In this document: one piece after another, positions 37,378 through 45,583 of the stretch
Position numbering within the stretch: the first letter of the stretch is position 1
Layout of the letters: every line of letters starts with the position of its first letter
NCBI GenBank assembly: GCA_004556705.1
Contig: SFGA01000008.1
Span: forward strand, 1 to 48,446
DNA: 48,446 nt
Direction of reading: 5' to 3'
Source of the DNA: Ruminococcus sp.
GTDB lineage: Bacteria > Bacillota > Clostridia > Oscillospirales > Acutalibacteraceae
The notes under the pieces: model-generated
Database searches by the model: none
What the model was told of the DNA's origin: nothing
The model's input: the letters and a program-made list of their open reading frames with translations, nothing else
Made by a program: the position numbers and the translations under genes

Positions 37378-39987
37378 TTACCGCTTTACTTCTCCGACTT
37401 CAATAACTAAGATAACGTAATTCGCCCGGACGCCGTTTATGCTGTAAACGTTGCTAAATCTTCCCTGAGTTGTTTTCTTTAAATGCCCTGCCTCAGCCCA
37501 TTTTTTCTTCAATGCCGTAAAATCAAAGCCGATTTCTTCAAGTTGATGCTCTAGCACGGTTTTATTTATAAGAATTTCACCGTCGGACTGGATGCGTCCC
37601 CAGTAAGCGTGCCCGCCGAAGTCGGTGCCAACGCTATCAAATTTATCGGCATTGGCGCCGATGATGTCAACAATGAGGTTAAACGCCCGCTCGCTCACAT
37701 CAACTTCAGCCTTGCTTTTAACAAAACCTACGATATCCTCCGGCGACAGCACATCGCCGGGAGTACCAAAGATAGCCTTACTCGCAATCGCATCCGCCTG
37801 CAGCATGAGAGCCATCGCCATAGCCTGCTTCTCGGTGGTATCCGTGACTTCCAGCACCAGACGCATGATTTCATTATAATCAGCCGCAAGGTTCTTCCCT
37901 TCCAGCGCTTCGATAAACGCCCTGCCTGCACAGCCAAAGTGCTGCGTAATGAAATTAACAACAGCATTGCCGTTTTTAATTATCTGCTGATCGCATTCGA
38001 TTTCAATGACACGGTTTTTAACGCCGCCGCCAGACTGAGACTTCGTGCAAGGTTCTTCACCAGTAAAAATAAAACTGTTGAGCCACGAGCGCTGCTTTTG
38101 CAATATCGTGTTACTCATGCGGCCGCGGTCGACGCCCTCAGTCACACGCATAATCAAAGTGTCGTAATTTTCAAAACGGCTTTTGATTGTCTGCAGCTCA
38201 TCGCCAAAAAACGGCAGGTTATGCAGCACGCTTGCTGTGCTCATCATGCTGTTGACCGTCATGTTCATGGTACGAACCATCTTGCCCATGGCAGGATTCC
38301 CCCAGATGCTGGCAGCAACCATCATGCTGACGGTCTTGCCGCTTCCTGTGCCGCCCCACAGATGTAGGATAAATGGCAGCGCTCCGACCTTTGCAATCAG
38401 TACACTGGCAAACGATGCAGCCAGGATAAGACGCATGTACAGATTTTTCCGGAGTGGCTTAATGTAGTCAATCCATTCTTCCAGCGTGCCGGATGTTGCA
38501 ATGCTATCGACAAGCGTTTTGTATTCTGTTTCGCAATCCAATTTAATGTCATCGGTATAGGGGACAAAATCGTTACCTGCCCAACCCATATGATCAACAG
38601 ATTTTGCGCGTGGCAGGATATCAAAATTAAGGGCAACGGTGTTTGCAATATATTTAACCAGTTGCCCGGCATTGTCGCTGTTTACTTCAACACCAAAATC
38701 AGCCAGGTCTAAAATCTTGTTTTTGTTCGCAATTTTGCTGCGTGGCATTACAATCGATTTCCATGAGCCGTCTTTAAAATATGCCAGCCTTATTTTCTCC
38801 GTGCCGTCTTCCTGATTCTGCAGGATTTCGGTAGGCATTATCGGTATCGGCGATGCATATTCTTTTTTAAAATCATTGCCCTGCTGCACCATACGGAATA
38901 CACCGTCAACGCCTGTTTCCCATTCTCCGCAACGCAGCGCGAAAAGCTGCTGCGGAAATTTTGTCATGTTGTCTGATCTGATGCCTTTTGCGGCTTGGTT
39001 CTGGCAATATGATTTCCACAGGTTATCAAAGTTGCGTTGAAATCCCAGCTTGTTGGCTCGGATGCGCAGTTTGGTAAGCAATTTCTGCTGCTCATAAGCG
39101 CCGTTTAACGCATATACAGCATCCATTAACCGCTCGTCAGCAAGCTGCTTACGGTCAAGGCCGTCGATATATTCGTCATCTAGCTTGATTTCTTCAGGCC
39201 ACTCATAACCTGCGATTTTTTCTGCAGCGCCGCCAGCTTCAAAATAATCGGCAACATCGCCTTTATGTGGGCATTCTGGCCATATATCGGCAAGCGGTAA
39301 GACTTTAGCGCCTTGCCATGCGTTAACATAATCAGCGCCCTTTTCGTCATTGTCACCGATAACGATTTTCGTTGTAAATTTTTCAAGGTACTGTTTGTCT
39401 GTGTCCGATAATTTTAAATTTTTCTGCGCCCCTGTATTGGTCGTTGTGGCTAAAAAACCCTGTGCCGTCATAGCGTCAGCGCATTTTTCGCCCTCTACTA
39501 TATAAAGCGGGGTTTCCGGCGCTGCGTCTGCCAGCTTGTCAAGGTTATACAGGTTATTGCAACTGTCGGGCTTCGCATAACGCTTGCGGCCGTCGCTGTC
39601 AATATATTCAAAGCCAAACGCTTTATGTCCATCCTGCCATTTTTTACGATGTTTTCTGTACGCTTCTGAGCCGTCCGGATTGCGGTAGATATGGTAATAA
39701 TCTTCAACCGGCGTGATTTTGCTGTAATCAATTTTCGGCTTTTCTTCCGGCGGCTGAGGTTTTGCCCCTAAACGGCGGAACGCTCTCAGAATGTCTACGC
39801 CGGGAGCATTGCATTTTTGGCAATATACCATTAGCGTGCTTTGCTTCTCAGTCACGTACAGATGACCTTTTTTGCCGCACAAAGGGCAGTCAGCAATAAT
39901 CTGATTGCCCTTTTGTTTGGCGTTGGTTAAATAAGGACGGATATCGTTAAGCGTCAGCAGCCCGGCAGCATCAGAACGGGCACTCAT
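37378..39987 (-). CDS. Primase-helicase (zinc finger, toprim, DUF927-like ATPase)
   Basis: From ATG 39987 the protein has 869 residues. The N-terminus has a primase-type zinc finger (CPLCGKKGHL with CQKCNAPG). Residues about 140-240 are a toprim-like domain (LYIVEGEKCADAMTAQGF, KIVIGDNDEKGADYVNAW). Residues about 400-650 contain a DUF927-like helicase: HMGW, then HLWGGTGSGKTVSMMVAASI (Walker A) and LPFFGDELQTIK. It can prime and unwind DNA for theta-type replication. The last codons overlap the iteron palindrome (37368-37381). Confidence 0.92.
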   Translation of the reverse strand: MSARSDAAGLLTLNDIRPYLTNAKQKGNQIIADCPLCGKKGHLYVTEKQSTLMVYCQKCNAPGVDILRAFRRLGAKPQPPEEKPKIDYSKITPVEDYYHIYRNPDGSEAYRKHRKKWQDGHKAFGFEYIDSDGRKRYAKPDSCNNLYNLDKLADAAPETPLYIVEGEKCADAMTAQGFLATTTNTGAQKNLKLSDTDKQYLEKFTTKIVIGDNDEKGADYVNAWQGAKVLPLADIWPECPHKGDVADYFEAGGAAEKIAGYEWPEEIKLDDEYIDGLDRKQLADERLMDAVYALNGAYEQQKLLTKLRIRANKLGFQRNFDNLWKSYCQNQAAKGIRSDNMTKFPQQLFALRCGEWETGVDGVFRMVQQGNDFKKEYASPIPIMPTEILQNQEDGTEKIRLAYFKDGSWKSIVMPRSKIANKNKILDLADFGVEVNSDNAGQLVKYIANTVALNFDILPRAKSVDHMGWAGNDFVPYTDDIKLDCETEYKTLVDSIATSGTLEEWIDYIKPLRKNLYMRLILAASFASVLIAKVGALPFILHLWGGTGSGKTVSMMVAASIWGNPAMGKMVRTMNMTVNSMMSTASVLHNLPFFGDELQTIKSRFENYDTLIMRVTEGVDRGRMSNTILQKQRSWLNSFIFTGEEPCTKSQSGGGVKNRVIEIECDQQIIKNGNAVVNFITQHFGCAGRAFIEALEGKNLAADYNEIMRLVLEVTDTTEKQAMAMALMLQADAIASKAIFGTPGDVLSPEDIVGFVKSKAEVDVSERAFNLIVDIIGANADKFDSVGTDFGGHAYWGRIQSDGEILINKTVLEHQLEEIGFDFTALKKKWAEAGHLKKTTQGRFSNVYSINGVRANYVILVIEVGEVKR

Positions 39988-40528
39988 CGTCAAACGCCGC
40001 GTTTGTGCCGCTGAACGGCGTATAAGATGTAGTGCTTGCTTTGGCTGCCTGTTCAGCGCTCAGCTTCTTTAACGGCGGAACCTTAAAATCACCTTGTCTG
40101 ATTTTCGGACCGCTGCAGCATTTTACGGCTTTAATCGCTAAGCGGATTTCGTTATTTTTATTCAGGTATTCTTCTTCGGCTAAAACGAGGCCGATAAACA
40201 TTCCGCGGAATTGCTGCTCATTGCCGTCAAATTTATCGGCAATAAAATTGCGGTTACTTTCTTCCAACGCTTTCAAAAAGCCCTTAAACATTCCGCGAGC
40301 CTTTTCGGTGTAGCTGCGATACATAATCGGATATTCGATGCCGGCATTATTTTTGCGCTGGGTGTAAAAATCCTTGAATTCGCCATCCACAATGTCGTAA
40401 TAGATTTTCAGGTAATTTCTTTCCGGACAATCCTCGACCGCCATAATACGGCAGATATAGCCGCCCGGTGTCGGATTTGCAAATTCATCGCTAGATGCGG
40501 GCACATCGGCCCAATTAAATTTTTGCAT
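39971..40528 (-). CDS. Single-stranded DNA-binding-like protein (DUF669)
   Basis: This 185-residue protein starts MQKFNWADVPASSDEFANPT and has PTPGGYICRIMAVEDCPERN, then YLKIYYDIVDGEFKDFYTQR and FKGFLKALEESNRNF, the pattern of DUF669 phage proteins. The acidic C-terminus ending DDECPF resembles the tail by which SSB recruits partners. It lies between a RecA-like ATPase and the primase-helicase. Confidence 0.85.
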   Translation of the reverse strand: MQKFNWADVPASSDEFANPTPGGYICRIMAVEDCPERNYLKIYYDIVDGEFKDFYTQRKNNAGIEYPIMYRSYTEKARGMFKGFLKALEESNRNFIADKFDGNEQQFRGMFIGLVLAEEEYLNKNNEIRLAIKAVKCCSGPKIRQGDFKVPPLKKLSAEQAAKASTTSYTPFSGTNAAFDDECPF

Positions 40529-40530
40529 AA

Positions 40531-41154
40531 TTATTTTTCCTCCTTAACATTTAATCCCCAATATTCCCTGATTGCCGTGTCAACAGCTTTCAGGTCGTTA
40601 TCAATCTTCGCCGGAAACATCTCCATCGGCGATTTTGCCGGAGTGAAGCCGTCGGATTGTGTTGCAAACCAATGGTCTTTTCCGTCGGTTTCGGCGAGCA
40701 GAACGATGGAGAACAGCCCCTCAAGCGTCAGCTGATTGTCCAGCATCTTGCCGCTGGTCTTGGCTTTGATGTGACCATCATCGCCTCTGTCAACGTGATG
40801 CAACAGATATACGATGGTATCGTCTGTTGTGCCGTCGCGGATTGCCGTCAGCAGGTTGTAGAAATTCAGCGCACAGTCTGTAAATTTTTGATAGCCCATC
40901 TCTTTAGCGCGGCTGAACATATCAAACGCCATTAAATATTGACTGTCATCGATAACGTAGCAGCGCAGGTTGTTTTTCTTCAGCCCTTGCATAATAAGCT
41001 GATAGCTGGCACGGTTGACAACCGGCAGTTTTTTTCTAAACGGCAGCGGCTTTGAAGCCACATTAAAAATACCGATTTCGTCGGGCGAAAAATTCCGCAG
41101 GCTCGCGGATTTTCCGCTGCCTGAAGCGCCCAAAATTAAAACAGGAACGCCAAT
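40531..41154 (-). CDS. Phage RecA/AAA-type ATPase, probable ATT start
   Basis: The Walker A motif LILGASGSGKSASLRNF, Walker B CYVIDDSQYLMAF and the later TIVYLLHHVDRGDDG define a RecA-like NTPase of the type found beside DUF669 and Gp157 genes. No ATG, GTG or TTG lies in front of the first beta strand. A strong AGGAGGAG lies 6 nt before ATT 41154, which would give 207 residues (MGVPVLILGASGSGKS). TTG 41133 would remove that strand and has no ribosome binding site. I therefore prefer ATT as a rare start codon, or a mutated ATG. It probably helps in recombination or replication. Confidence 0.8.
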   Translation of the reverse strand: MGVPVLILGASGSGKSASLRNFSPDEIGIFNVASKPLPFRKKLPVVNRASYQLIMQGLKKNNLRCYVIDDSQYLMAFDMFSRAKEMGYQKFTDCALNFYNLLTAIRDGTTDDTIVYLLHHVDRGDDGHIKAKTSGKMLDNQLTLEGLFSIVLLAETDGKDHWFATQSDGFTPAKSPMEMFPAKIDNDLKAVDTAIREYWGLNVKEEK

Positions 41155-41168
41155 GATAATCTCCTCCT

Positions 41169-41660
41169 TTATTTAATCTGCAGATTATTTTTGACTACCA
41201 GTTCACAGCCGGGAACGCTTTCGCCCGCCTTGATAGCTTTTTTGACGGCGGTTTTATTCAGCTCTGGCTCTTTGAATTTCAGATATTCGGTCGGAACGCT
41301 CATCAGATACGCTTTGTCAAATTCAACCGCTTCACTTTTGCGGAAGCTCATGGCCACCTTCGCACTTTCAAACTTTTTGCCGTTCAGATAGCGGCTCAAA
41401 AAGCCTCTAAGGCTTTCCGCCTTGGCCTTCTTAGCCTTTTCACGTTCTGCAAAAGCGTTCTTCTGCGCTTTCAAAGCTTCTGCCTCCGCTAACAGGTTTT
41501 TATACCAGCAGCCCAGGTTCTCAATCTTCTTGTCGCGCTCCATTTCCAGAGCTGCGATTGCTTCAAGGTCGATGATTTCGCCGCTTTCGGTATCTACAAC
41601 ACGGCTTTCGTCCAACTTGACGCAGGCAGTAATTTTATCGTCGATTTCAAAAAGGTTCAT
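41169..41660 (-). CDS. Siphovirus Gp157-like protein
   Basis: From ATG 41660 (MNLFEIDDKITACVKLD) the protein has 163 residues. It has IENLGCWYKNLLAEAEALKA, KNAFAEREKAKKAKAESLRG, LSRYLNGKKFESAKVAMSFR and RKSEAVEF, then PGCELVVKNNLQIK, the pattern of the Gp157 family. It lies upstream of the ATPase, as in many Firmicutes phages. It was linked with phage resistance in streptococci; here a recombination role is equally likely. Confidence 0.88.
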   Translation of the reverse strand: MNLFEIDDKITACVKLDESRVVDTESGEIIDLEAIAALEMERDKKIENLGCWYKNLLAEAEALKAQKNAFAEREKAKKAKAESLRGFLSRYLNGKKFESAKVAMSFRKSEAVEFDKAYLMSVPTEYLKFKEPELNKTAVKKAIKAGESVPGCELVVKNNLQIK

Positions 41661-41919
41661 TTTCGCTCGCCTCCGTTTCAGCGGGTACGGGTGCGGGCTT
41701 GTAGCACTCCGACCAAATCTTATCATTGATGGTAACAGCGTCTTTCAGCGCCTTTTCCAGCATGTCGCTATAAGCCACGATAACAGCCGTATCAGCCGCA
41801 TCCGTATCGTCACTAGCCAGCGCGCCGATGTAATTACTCATCAGCTCGTTGATAGCCTTAACTTTTTTCAGCTCGATTTCCAACAGCTCTGCACGAGCGT
41901 TAAGCATAACAATGTCCAT
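41647..41919 (-). CDS. Hypothetical early protein
   Basis: This 90-residue, mostly helical protein (ARAELLEIELKKVKAINELM, SDMLEKALKDAVTINDKIWS) has a Pro/Glu-rich C-terminal tail. It overlaps the Gp157 gene by 14 nt and follows the HTH-like gene. The family is unknown to me. Confidence 0.65.
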   Translation of the reverse strand: MDIVMLNARAELLEIELKKVKAINELMSNYIGALASDDTDAADTAVIVAYSDMLEKALKDAVTINDKIWSECYKPAPVPAETEASENEPF

Positions 41920-42506
41920 TATTCTTCACCCATTTCCATGATAGTTCCGCTGATTTTATGCATGGACGCGATAAAATCGAGCGCATCTGTTTCCAGATAG
42001 TTTTCGCAGACTTGACGCAGGTCGGATTTTGCAACCTCAAGCATTTTGTTTTCCAGCAGCTTTGCGTATTCTAAGCGCAAGGCTTCAGCCGCACGTTTAT
42101 GGATGATTGTTGCGTAATCATCGTAAAATTCGTCGCTAGGTTCTTCGGGTTCGCCGATAGGTTCTTCCTGTTCAGCTTCAGGTTCGTCAGGCTGTTTCTG
42201 CTCTACGCTGGGCGCTTCCTGCTCGGGTTCAGCCTGTGCAGGCACTTCGTTAGCGTATTGTTCTTCCAAGGATACGTTTCTTTCAGCGTTCGCTTCGCGG
42301 AGTGCTTCCATCATCATCTGATTGATTTCGCCGATGCTGCATTTCAGCACACGGGCGAGGCGCTGTTTATTGGTGTTGCTGAGCGTGCCTTTGCGATTGC
42401 AGGTCAGCTGAGCATTACTGTTAACGCCAGCGGCACTAAACAGCTGTGTAGCGGTCTTGTAACCCAGCGCCTGTCCTTTTTCTACGAGTTTTTCCATGAG
42501 TGTCAT
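41919..42506 (-). CDS. HTH-like protein with a long acidic linker
   Basis: From ATG 42506 (MTLMEKLVEKGQALG), with AAGGAGG at good distance, the protein has 195 residues. Residues 1-60 resemble a Cro/XRE-like fold (YKTATQLFSAAGVNSNAQLT, KQRLARVLKCSIGEINQMMM). Residues about 75-125 form a Pro/Glu/Gln-rich acidic linker. The C-terminal part is helical (AEALRLEYAKLLENKMLEVA). It could be an early regulator. Confidence 0.65.
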   Translation of the reverse strand: MTLMEKLVEKGQALGYKTATQLFSAAGVNSNAQLTCNRKGTLSNTNKQRLARVLKCSIGEINQMMMEALREANAERNVSLEEQYANEVPAQAEPEQEAPSVEQKQPDEPEAEQEEPIGEPEEPSDEFYDDYATIIHKRAAEALRLEYAKLLENKMLEVAKSDLRQVCENYLETDALDFIASMHKISGTIMEMGEE

Positions 42507-42546
42507 TTGTTTTGTCCTCCTTGATGTGTTATAATTATCGGTGGTG

Positions 42547-42717
42547 TTATTTGTCCACCTTTTTATAGCTGTCAGCATTGCAGTGCTGGCGGCTATTTTT
42601 TATTGTATAAATTTCCTGTCTGTATCTGCTTGCGCAGACGGGGCAGGTGTATTCTTTTTGGCGGTCGTAAACCGAAACGAAAAACGTTTTACCGCAGAAC
42701 ATACATGTTTTAATCAT
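42547..42717 (-). CDS. Small zinc-ribbon protein (56 aa)
   Basis: ATG 42717 starts 56 residues with CMFCGKTFFVSVYDRQKEYT followed by CPVCASRYRQ, so one clear four-Cys zinc ribbon. It lies 2 nt after the upstream gene stop and before the HTH-like gene, in operon order. It is one more member of the many small zinc-ribbon proteins of this phage. Confidence 0.75.
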   Translation of the reverse strand: MIKTCMFCGKTFFVSVYDRQKEYTCPVCASRYRQEIYTIKNSRQHCNADSYKKVDK

Positions 42718-42719
42718 TA

Positions 42720-42950
42720 TCAACGCTCACTTTCTGCGCGTTCTTCCGCTTCGTTCAGTTTTTCCAGGATTTTAGCATAACGATTAAATTCCTCGCGGAA
42801 CGCGTACAACGATACCTCGCGTGCGCCCTTAGCCATGCCCTCATCAGCTTTTGTGTCAAGGATTGAGCACAGCGCCGCAGACATAGCCTTTTTAACAGCT
42901 AAACGCAGATAGATACGTTCGAGGTCATTCACTTCAATCGTCAGCTTCAT
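42720..42950 (-). CDS. Hypothetical helical protein
   Basis: This 76-residue protein (MKLTIEVNDLERIYLRLAVK, then VSLYAFREEFNRYAKILEKL) is helical with an acidic/basic C-terminal end. It overlaps the LysM gene by 4 nt (ATGA). No family is recognised. Confidence 0.65.
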   Translation of the reverse strand: MKLTIEVNDLERIYLRLAVKKAMSAALCSILDTKADEGMAKGAREVSLYAFREEFNRYAKILEKLNEAEERAESER

Positions 42951-43210
42951 TTTTGCACCTCGATGGGAATCAGAATCGTATCGCCAGTTTTAAGCGTGTT
43001 GCCGATGTTGCTGATGTTTCTGGCATGGTGGATAACCTCTCTGATGTCACGTTTATCGCCAGCTTTAGACATTTCATCCCCAACGATATGCCAGAGGGTA
43101 TCGCCCTCATTGGCAACGGTTTTCACAACGTAGCGTTCCACCGGTCTCGTCATGTCCCATGCGGTCCACAGGCAACATGCCGCACAGATGATAATTAACA
43201 GATTCTTCAT
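42947..43210 (-). CDS. Membrane-anchored LysM-like protein
   Basis: This 87-residue protein has an N-terminal transmembrane helix (MKNLLIIICAACCLWTAW) followed by a LysM-like domain (VVKTVANEGDTLWHIVGDEM, NISNIGNTLKTGDTILIPIE). This layout resembles YneA-type division inhibitors and other small envelope proteins. In an early operon it could act on the host envelope or division, which is inference. Confidence 0.72.
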   Translation of the reverse strand: MKNLLIIICAACCLWTAWDMTRPVERYVVKTVANEGDTLWHIVGDEMSKAGDKRDIREVIHHARNISNIGNTLKTGDTILIPIEVQK

Positions 43211-43413
43211 TTTACTCCACCTCCTAAATCGTCAATCATGCTTTTCAGCTCGTTTAAATATTCCAGCTTGTCCCAGCCTTCAATCTCACAAACAGCAAGG
43301 TCAAAGCGTATATCAGCTAGCAGCCGCAGTTTTATTTGCTCACGGGCCAACCGGTTAAGCGCTTTTCTCGTTTCCGGAGCGGCCGGGTTTAGGGTTACGC
43401 CCAATCTGTTCAC
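43207..43413 (-). CDS. Hypothetical protein, start uncertain
   Basis: From GTG 43413 the protein has 68 residues (NRLGVTLNPAAPETRKALNR, LAREQIKLRLLADIRFDLAV, KLEYLNELKSMIDDLGGGVK). TTG 43407 is another possible start. The frame stays open upstream inside the previous gene. Cys and helical pattern near the C-terminus fit a small early protein. It is of a type seen near antirepressor genes. The function is unknown. Confidence 0.55.
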   Translation of the reverse strand: MNRLGVTLNPAAPETRKALNRLAREQIKLRLLADIRFDLAVCEIEGWDKLEYLNELKSMIDDLGGGVK

Positions 43414-43543
43414 ATCCTTTCTCGCCCTGCAGGCGATAGCCAATCAGCTCACCTGCAGGCGAGATAACGATGATGGGATTAATGTCGCTGTAGCGGCGCT
43501 CGACTGTGATGCCACAGCCCGCGGATAAATATTTAGGTAACAT
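43355..43543 (-). CDS. Hypothetical protein
   Basis: From ATG 43543 (MLPKYLSAGCGITVERRYSD), preceded by GGAGGTG, the protein has 62 residues, with INPIIVISPAGELIGYRLQG. It overlaps the antirepressor gene end by 11 nt and the next gene by 59 nt. I do not recognise a family. Confidence 0.6.
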   Translation of the reverse strand: MLPKYLSAGCGITVERRYSDINPIIVISPAGELIGYRLQGEKGCEQIGRNPKPGRSGNEKSA

Positions 43544-44330
43544 GTTCAGCACCTCCGCTATGCCTGCAGGGAGCAAGTCTGTTGATAAAATACACCTGTC
43601 CTTTGCCGGTAACCTTGGTTGTTTTATTAACCTTTGTGTGACCGTCCGGGCAAATGACGGTGCTTTCCTTTACCGCAAACAAACCCATTTCCATGGCGCT
43701 CTGCGTAGGGCTGTTGTAATCAGCGCCGCGACGCTTAATCAGATAGCCGTTCTCGCGCAGCCATTGGAACAGACGCTTCTGTCCGGTATTGTAGCCGTTT
43801 TGCTTCAGAATCTTGGCCAAATCGCCAATCAGAATCGTGCTGTCCGACGCGCTCACTGCATCCGCAAAGAGTACCTTCGGTTTCGCCGCTGCCACATCGC
43901 TTTCCAGCTCCTTAATACGCTGGTCACGCTGCTGGATAGTGCTTTGAGCTACCAGCACAGCCTTCGCCATAATCTCTGCGTCCGTCATGTTCTCGCTGCC
44001 TGCGATGTAACCGCCGGTTTTTCTGATTGCCGGAATGACTTCGCTTGTCACCCAGCGCTTGAATTCCTTTGCTTTGGGCATCTTGCTGGAGAGGATGAGA
44101 GAATAAAGACCGCTTTCGTTGATGATGTACATTTCACGGTTTTGACCTGAGTCGGCAAAACGCCGAGTCAGCTTATCTTCAATATCAACATGCTTTTTCA
44201 TAGCGTCTGACGTATCTTTATATCCAAGAATCTCTGCTACATCCTTACCAACAAACCAAGGTTCCCCGTTTTGCTGGATTGTACGAACTTGCCCAAACTC
44301 GGGACTATTGAAAATCTGTAAATTATTCAT
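43533..44330 (-). CDS. Phage antirepressor (BRO-N plus ANT domain)
   Basis: This 265-residue protein has an N-terminal BRO domain (EFGQVRTIQQNGEPWFVGKD, VAEILGYKDTSDAMKKHVD, MYIINESGLYSLILSSKMPK, AKEFKRWVTSEVIPAIRKTG) and a C-terminal KilA-C/ANT domain (LIGDLAKILKQNGYNTGQKR, LFQWLRENGYLIKR, TTKVTGKGQVYFINRL). Such antirepressors inactivate repressors at induction. It is the second gene of the early operon after Cro and has its own operator-like site just upstream (44349-44361). Confidence 0.93.
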   Translation of the reverse strand: MNNLQIFNSPEFGQVRTIQQNGEPWFVGKDVAEILGYKDTSDAMKKHVDIEDKLTRRFADSGQNREMYIINESGLYSLILSSKMPKAKEFKRWVTSEVIPAIRKTGGYIAGSENMTDAEIMAKAVLVAQSTIQQRDQRIKELESDVAAAKPKVLFADAVSASDSTILIGDLAKILKQNGYNTGQKRLFQWLRENGYLIKRRGADYNSPTQSAMEMGLFAVKESTVICPDGHTKVNKTTKVTGKGQVYFINRLAPCRHSGGAEHVT

Positions 44331-44348
44331 TCTGCGCCTCCTTTGTTG

Positions 44349-44361
44349 TCACGATACGTGT
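44349..44361. promoter_or_regulatory. Operator-like site O4 between cro and the antirepressor gene
   Basis: TCACGATACGTGT matches the operator consensus TCACGNNNCGTGA with one mismatch at the end. It lies between the stop of the Cro-like gene (44367) and the antirepressor start (44330). Repressor bound here could act as a road-block or control a second start. Confidence 0.6.
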
Positions 44362-44366
44362 CACGA

Positions 44367-44573
44367 TTAGGCATAAAAAAGACGTTCTACACTTGTAGAA
44401 TAATAATGTGCCAGCTTAACCTTGATTTCATCTCTAGGAATTCTATTCCCTGTTTCGTACATAGTTAACGCTGAAACGCTAATTCCAATGGCTTCAGTCA
44501 CTTCTTTTTGCGTTTTCTTTTCAGAAAGACGCAATTTCAAAAGACGTTCTCCAATAGTTTTAGCATCGTTCAT
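44367..44573 (-). CDS. Cro-like HTH regulator
   Basis: This 68-residue protein is nearly only an XRE HTH (GERLLKLRLSEKKTQKEVTE, AIGISVSALTMYETGNRIPR). It is divergent from the CI-like gene with three operators between them, so it is the Cro partner. CGGAGGTG precedes the ATG. It should repress the CI promoter and tune its own. Confidence 0.88.
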   Translation of the reverse strand: MNDAKTIGERLLKLRLSEKKTQKEVTEAIGISVSALTMYETGNRIPRDEIKVKLAHYYSTSVERLFYA

Positions 44574-44594
44574 TTTATCACCTCCGTTTTCTCT

Positions 44595-44705
44595 GTCACG
44601 TTTTGTGACTAAATTTATAATACCACTTCATCCTCTTAATGTCAACACGTTTCGTGACATTTTTCTAGTTTTTCCCTTGCTATTATTCACGTTACGTGAT
44701 ATTAT
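44595..44705. promoter_or_regulatory. Divergent cro/CI promoter-operator region
   Basis: Three operator palindromes of the form TCACGTTNNGTGA occur: O1 44596-44608, O2 44645-44657 (first base mismatched) and O3 44687-44699. The cro promoter on the minus strand has TTGACA (44645-44640), 17 nt, TATTAT (44622-44617), with O1 at its start site and O2 at its -35. The CI promoter on the plus strand has TTGCTA (44677-44682), 17 nt, TATTAT (44700-44705), with O3 in the spacer. This is a complete lysis-lysogeny switch. Confidence 0.85.
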
Positions 44706-44734
44706 TTAGGTAGTTACTAGAAAGGAGCTTCATC

Positions 44735-45151
44735 ATGCCATTTAACACAATGCTTAAAACACTCAGACTAAAGAAGGGATTAACACAAGGTGAATTAGCT
44801 AAATTAACAGGTCTTACGCGAAGCGCAATAGGCATGTATGAATCTGGCAACCGAGAACCGAAATATGAAGTATTGGAATTGCTAGCTGATTTCTTCAACG
44901 TTGATATGAATACACTGTTAGACCAATCCGTTTCCCTCACCCCCCGCGATGAACGCCAAATCGCCGCCGACCTCGAAAAAATGCTTGCCGACCTCGACAG
45001 CAAAAACGCAATGGCTGCCATGGGCGGTACCGTTGAAGATGATGAAGACAGAGAACTCCTGAAAGCAAGCCTGCAGGCTACCATGCGACTGGCAAAGAAA
45101 ATCGCCAAAGAAAAATACACTCCTAAAAAATATCGCCACGAAGAGGAATAA
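44735..45151 (+). CDS. CI-like repressor (XRE HTH)
   Basis: This 138-residue protein has an N-terminal HTH (LKKGLTQGELAKLTGLTRSA, IGMYESGNREPKYEVLELLA) and an acidic/basic helical C-terminus without a LexA-type protease domain. GAAAGGAG precedes the ATG. It lies directly before an ImmA/IrrE-type peptidase gene (5 nt gap), so induction by ImmA-like cleavage of the repressor, not RecA-dependent self-cleavage, is the likely mode. Confidence 0.9.
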   Translation: MPFNTMLKTLRLKKGLTQGELAKLTGLTRSAIGMYESGNREPKYEVLELLADFFNVDMNTLLDQSVSLTPRDERQIAADLEKMLADLDSKNAMAAMGGTVEDDEDRELLKASLQATMRLAKKIAKEKYTPKKYRHEEE

Positions 45152-45155
45152 TATC

Positions 45156-45575
45156 ATGGATATCAAGGCTGCTGTGAAGCAGCTTACACATAAGCACAAA
45201 ACAAATAACCCCTATGAGCTGGCGCAGCTGCTGAACATCATCGTCATGTACGCAGAGCTTGGCAGCACATGGGGCTACTACACTACATATAAGCGTTCCA
45301 AGTTTATCATCATTAACCAGAACATATCCGAAGAATTGCAATCATACACCTGCGCCCATGAGCTTGGACACAGTGTTTTACATAAAGGCGTGTCGACGCC
45401 ATTCCTCAAAGCCCACACCCTTTTCAGCATAGAGAAAATAGAACGGCAGGCCAACACCTTCGCCGTGGAACTGCTCCTGCCGGATGAGCTGCTGCAGCAG
45501 TACCCGGAAACTTCCATCCACCGCCTTGCTGACATGGTAGGCGTGCCGATGGGGCTGGAAGTGCTGAAGAAGTAA
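45156..45575 (+). CDS. ImmA/IrrE-family metallopeptidase
   Basis: This 139-residue protein has the zinc motif CAHELGHSVLH (HExxH-like HELGH) and the later RQANTFAVELLLPDELLQQY, both typical of ImmA/IrrE. Members cut CI-like repressors (ImmR) in mobile elements. It is cotranscribed with the CI-like gene. AGGAATAATATC precedes the ATG. Confidence 0.93.
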   Translation: MDIKAAVKQLTHKHKTNNPYELAQLLNIIVMYAELGSTWGYYTTYKRSKFIIINQNISEELQSYTCAHELGHSVLHKGVSTPFLKAHTLFSIEKIERQANTFAVELLLPDELLQQYPETSIHRLADMVGVPMGLEVLKK

Positions 45576-45583
45576 ACAGGAAC

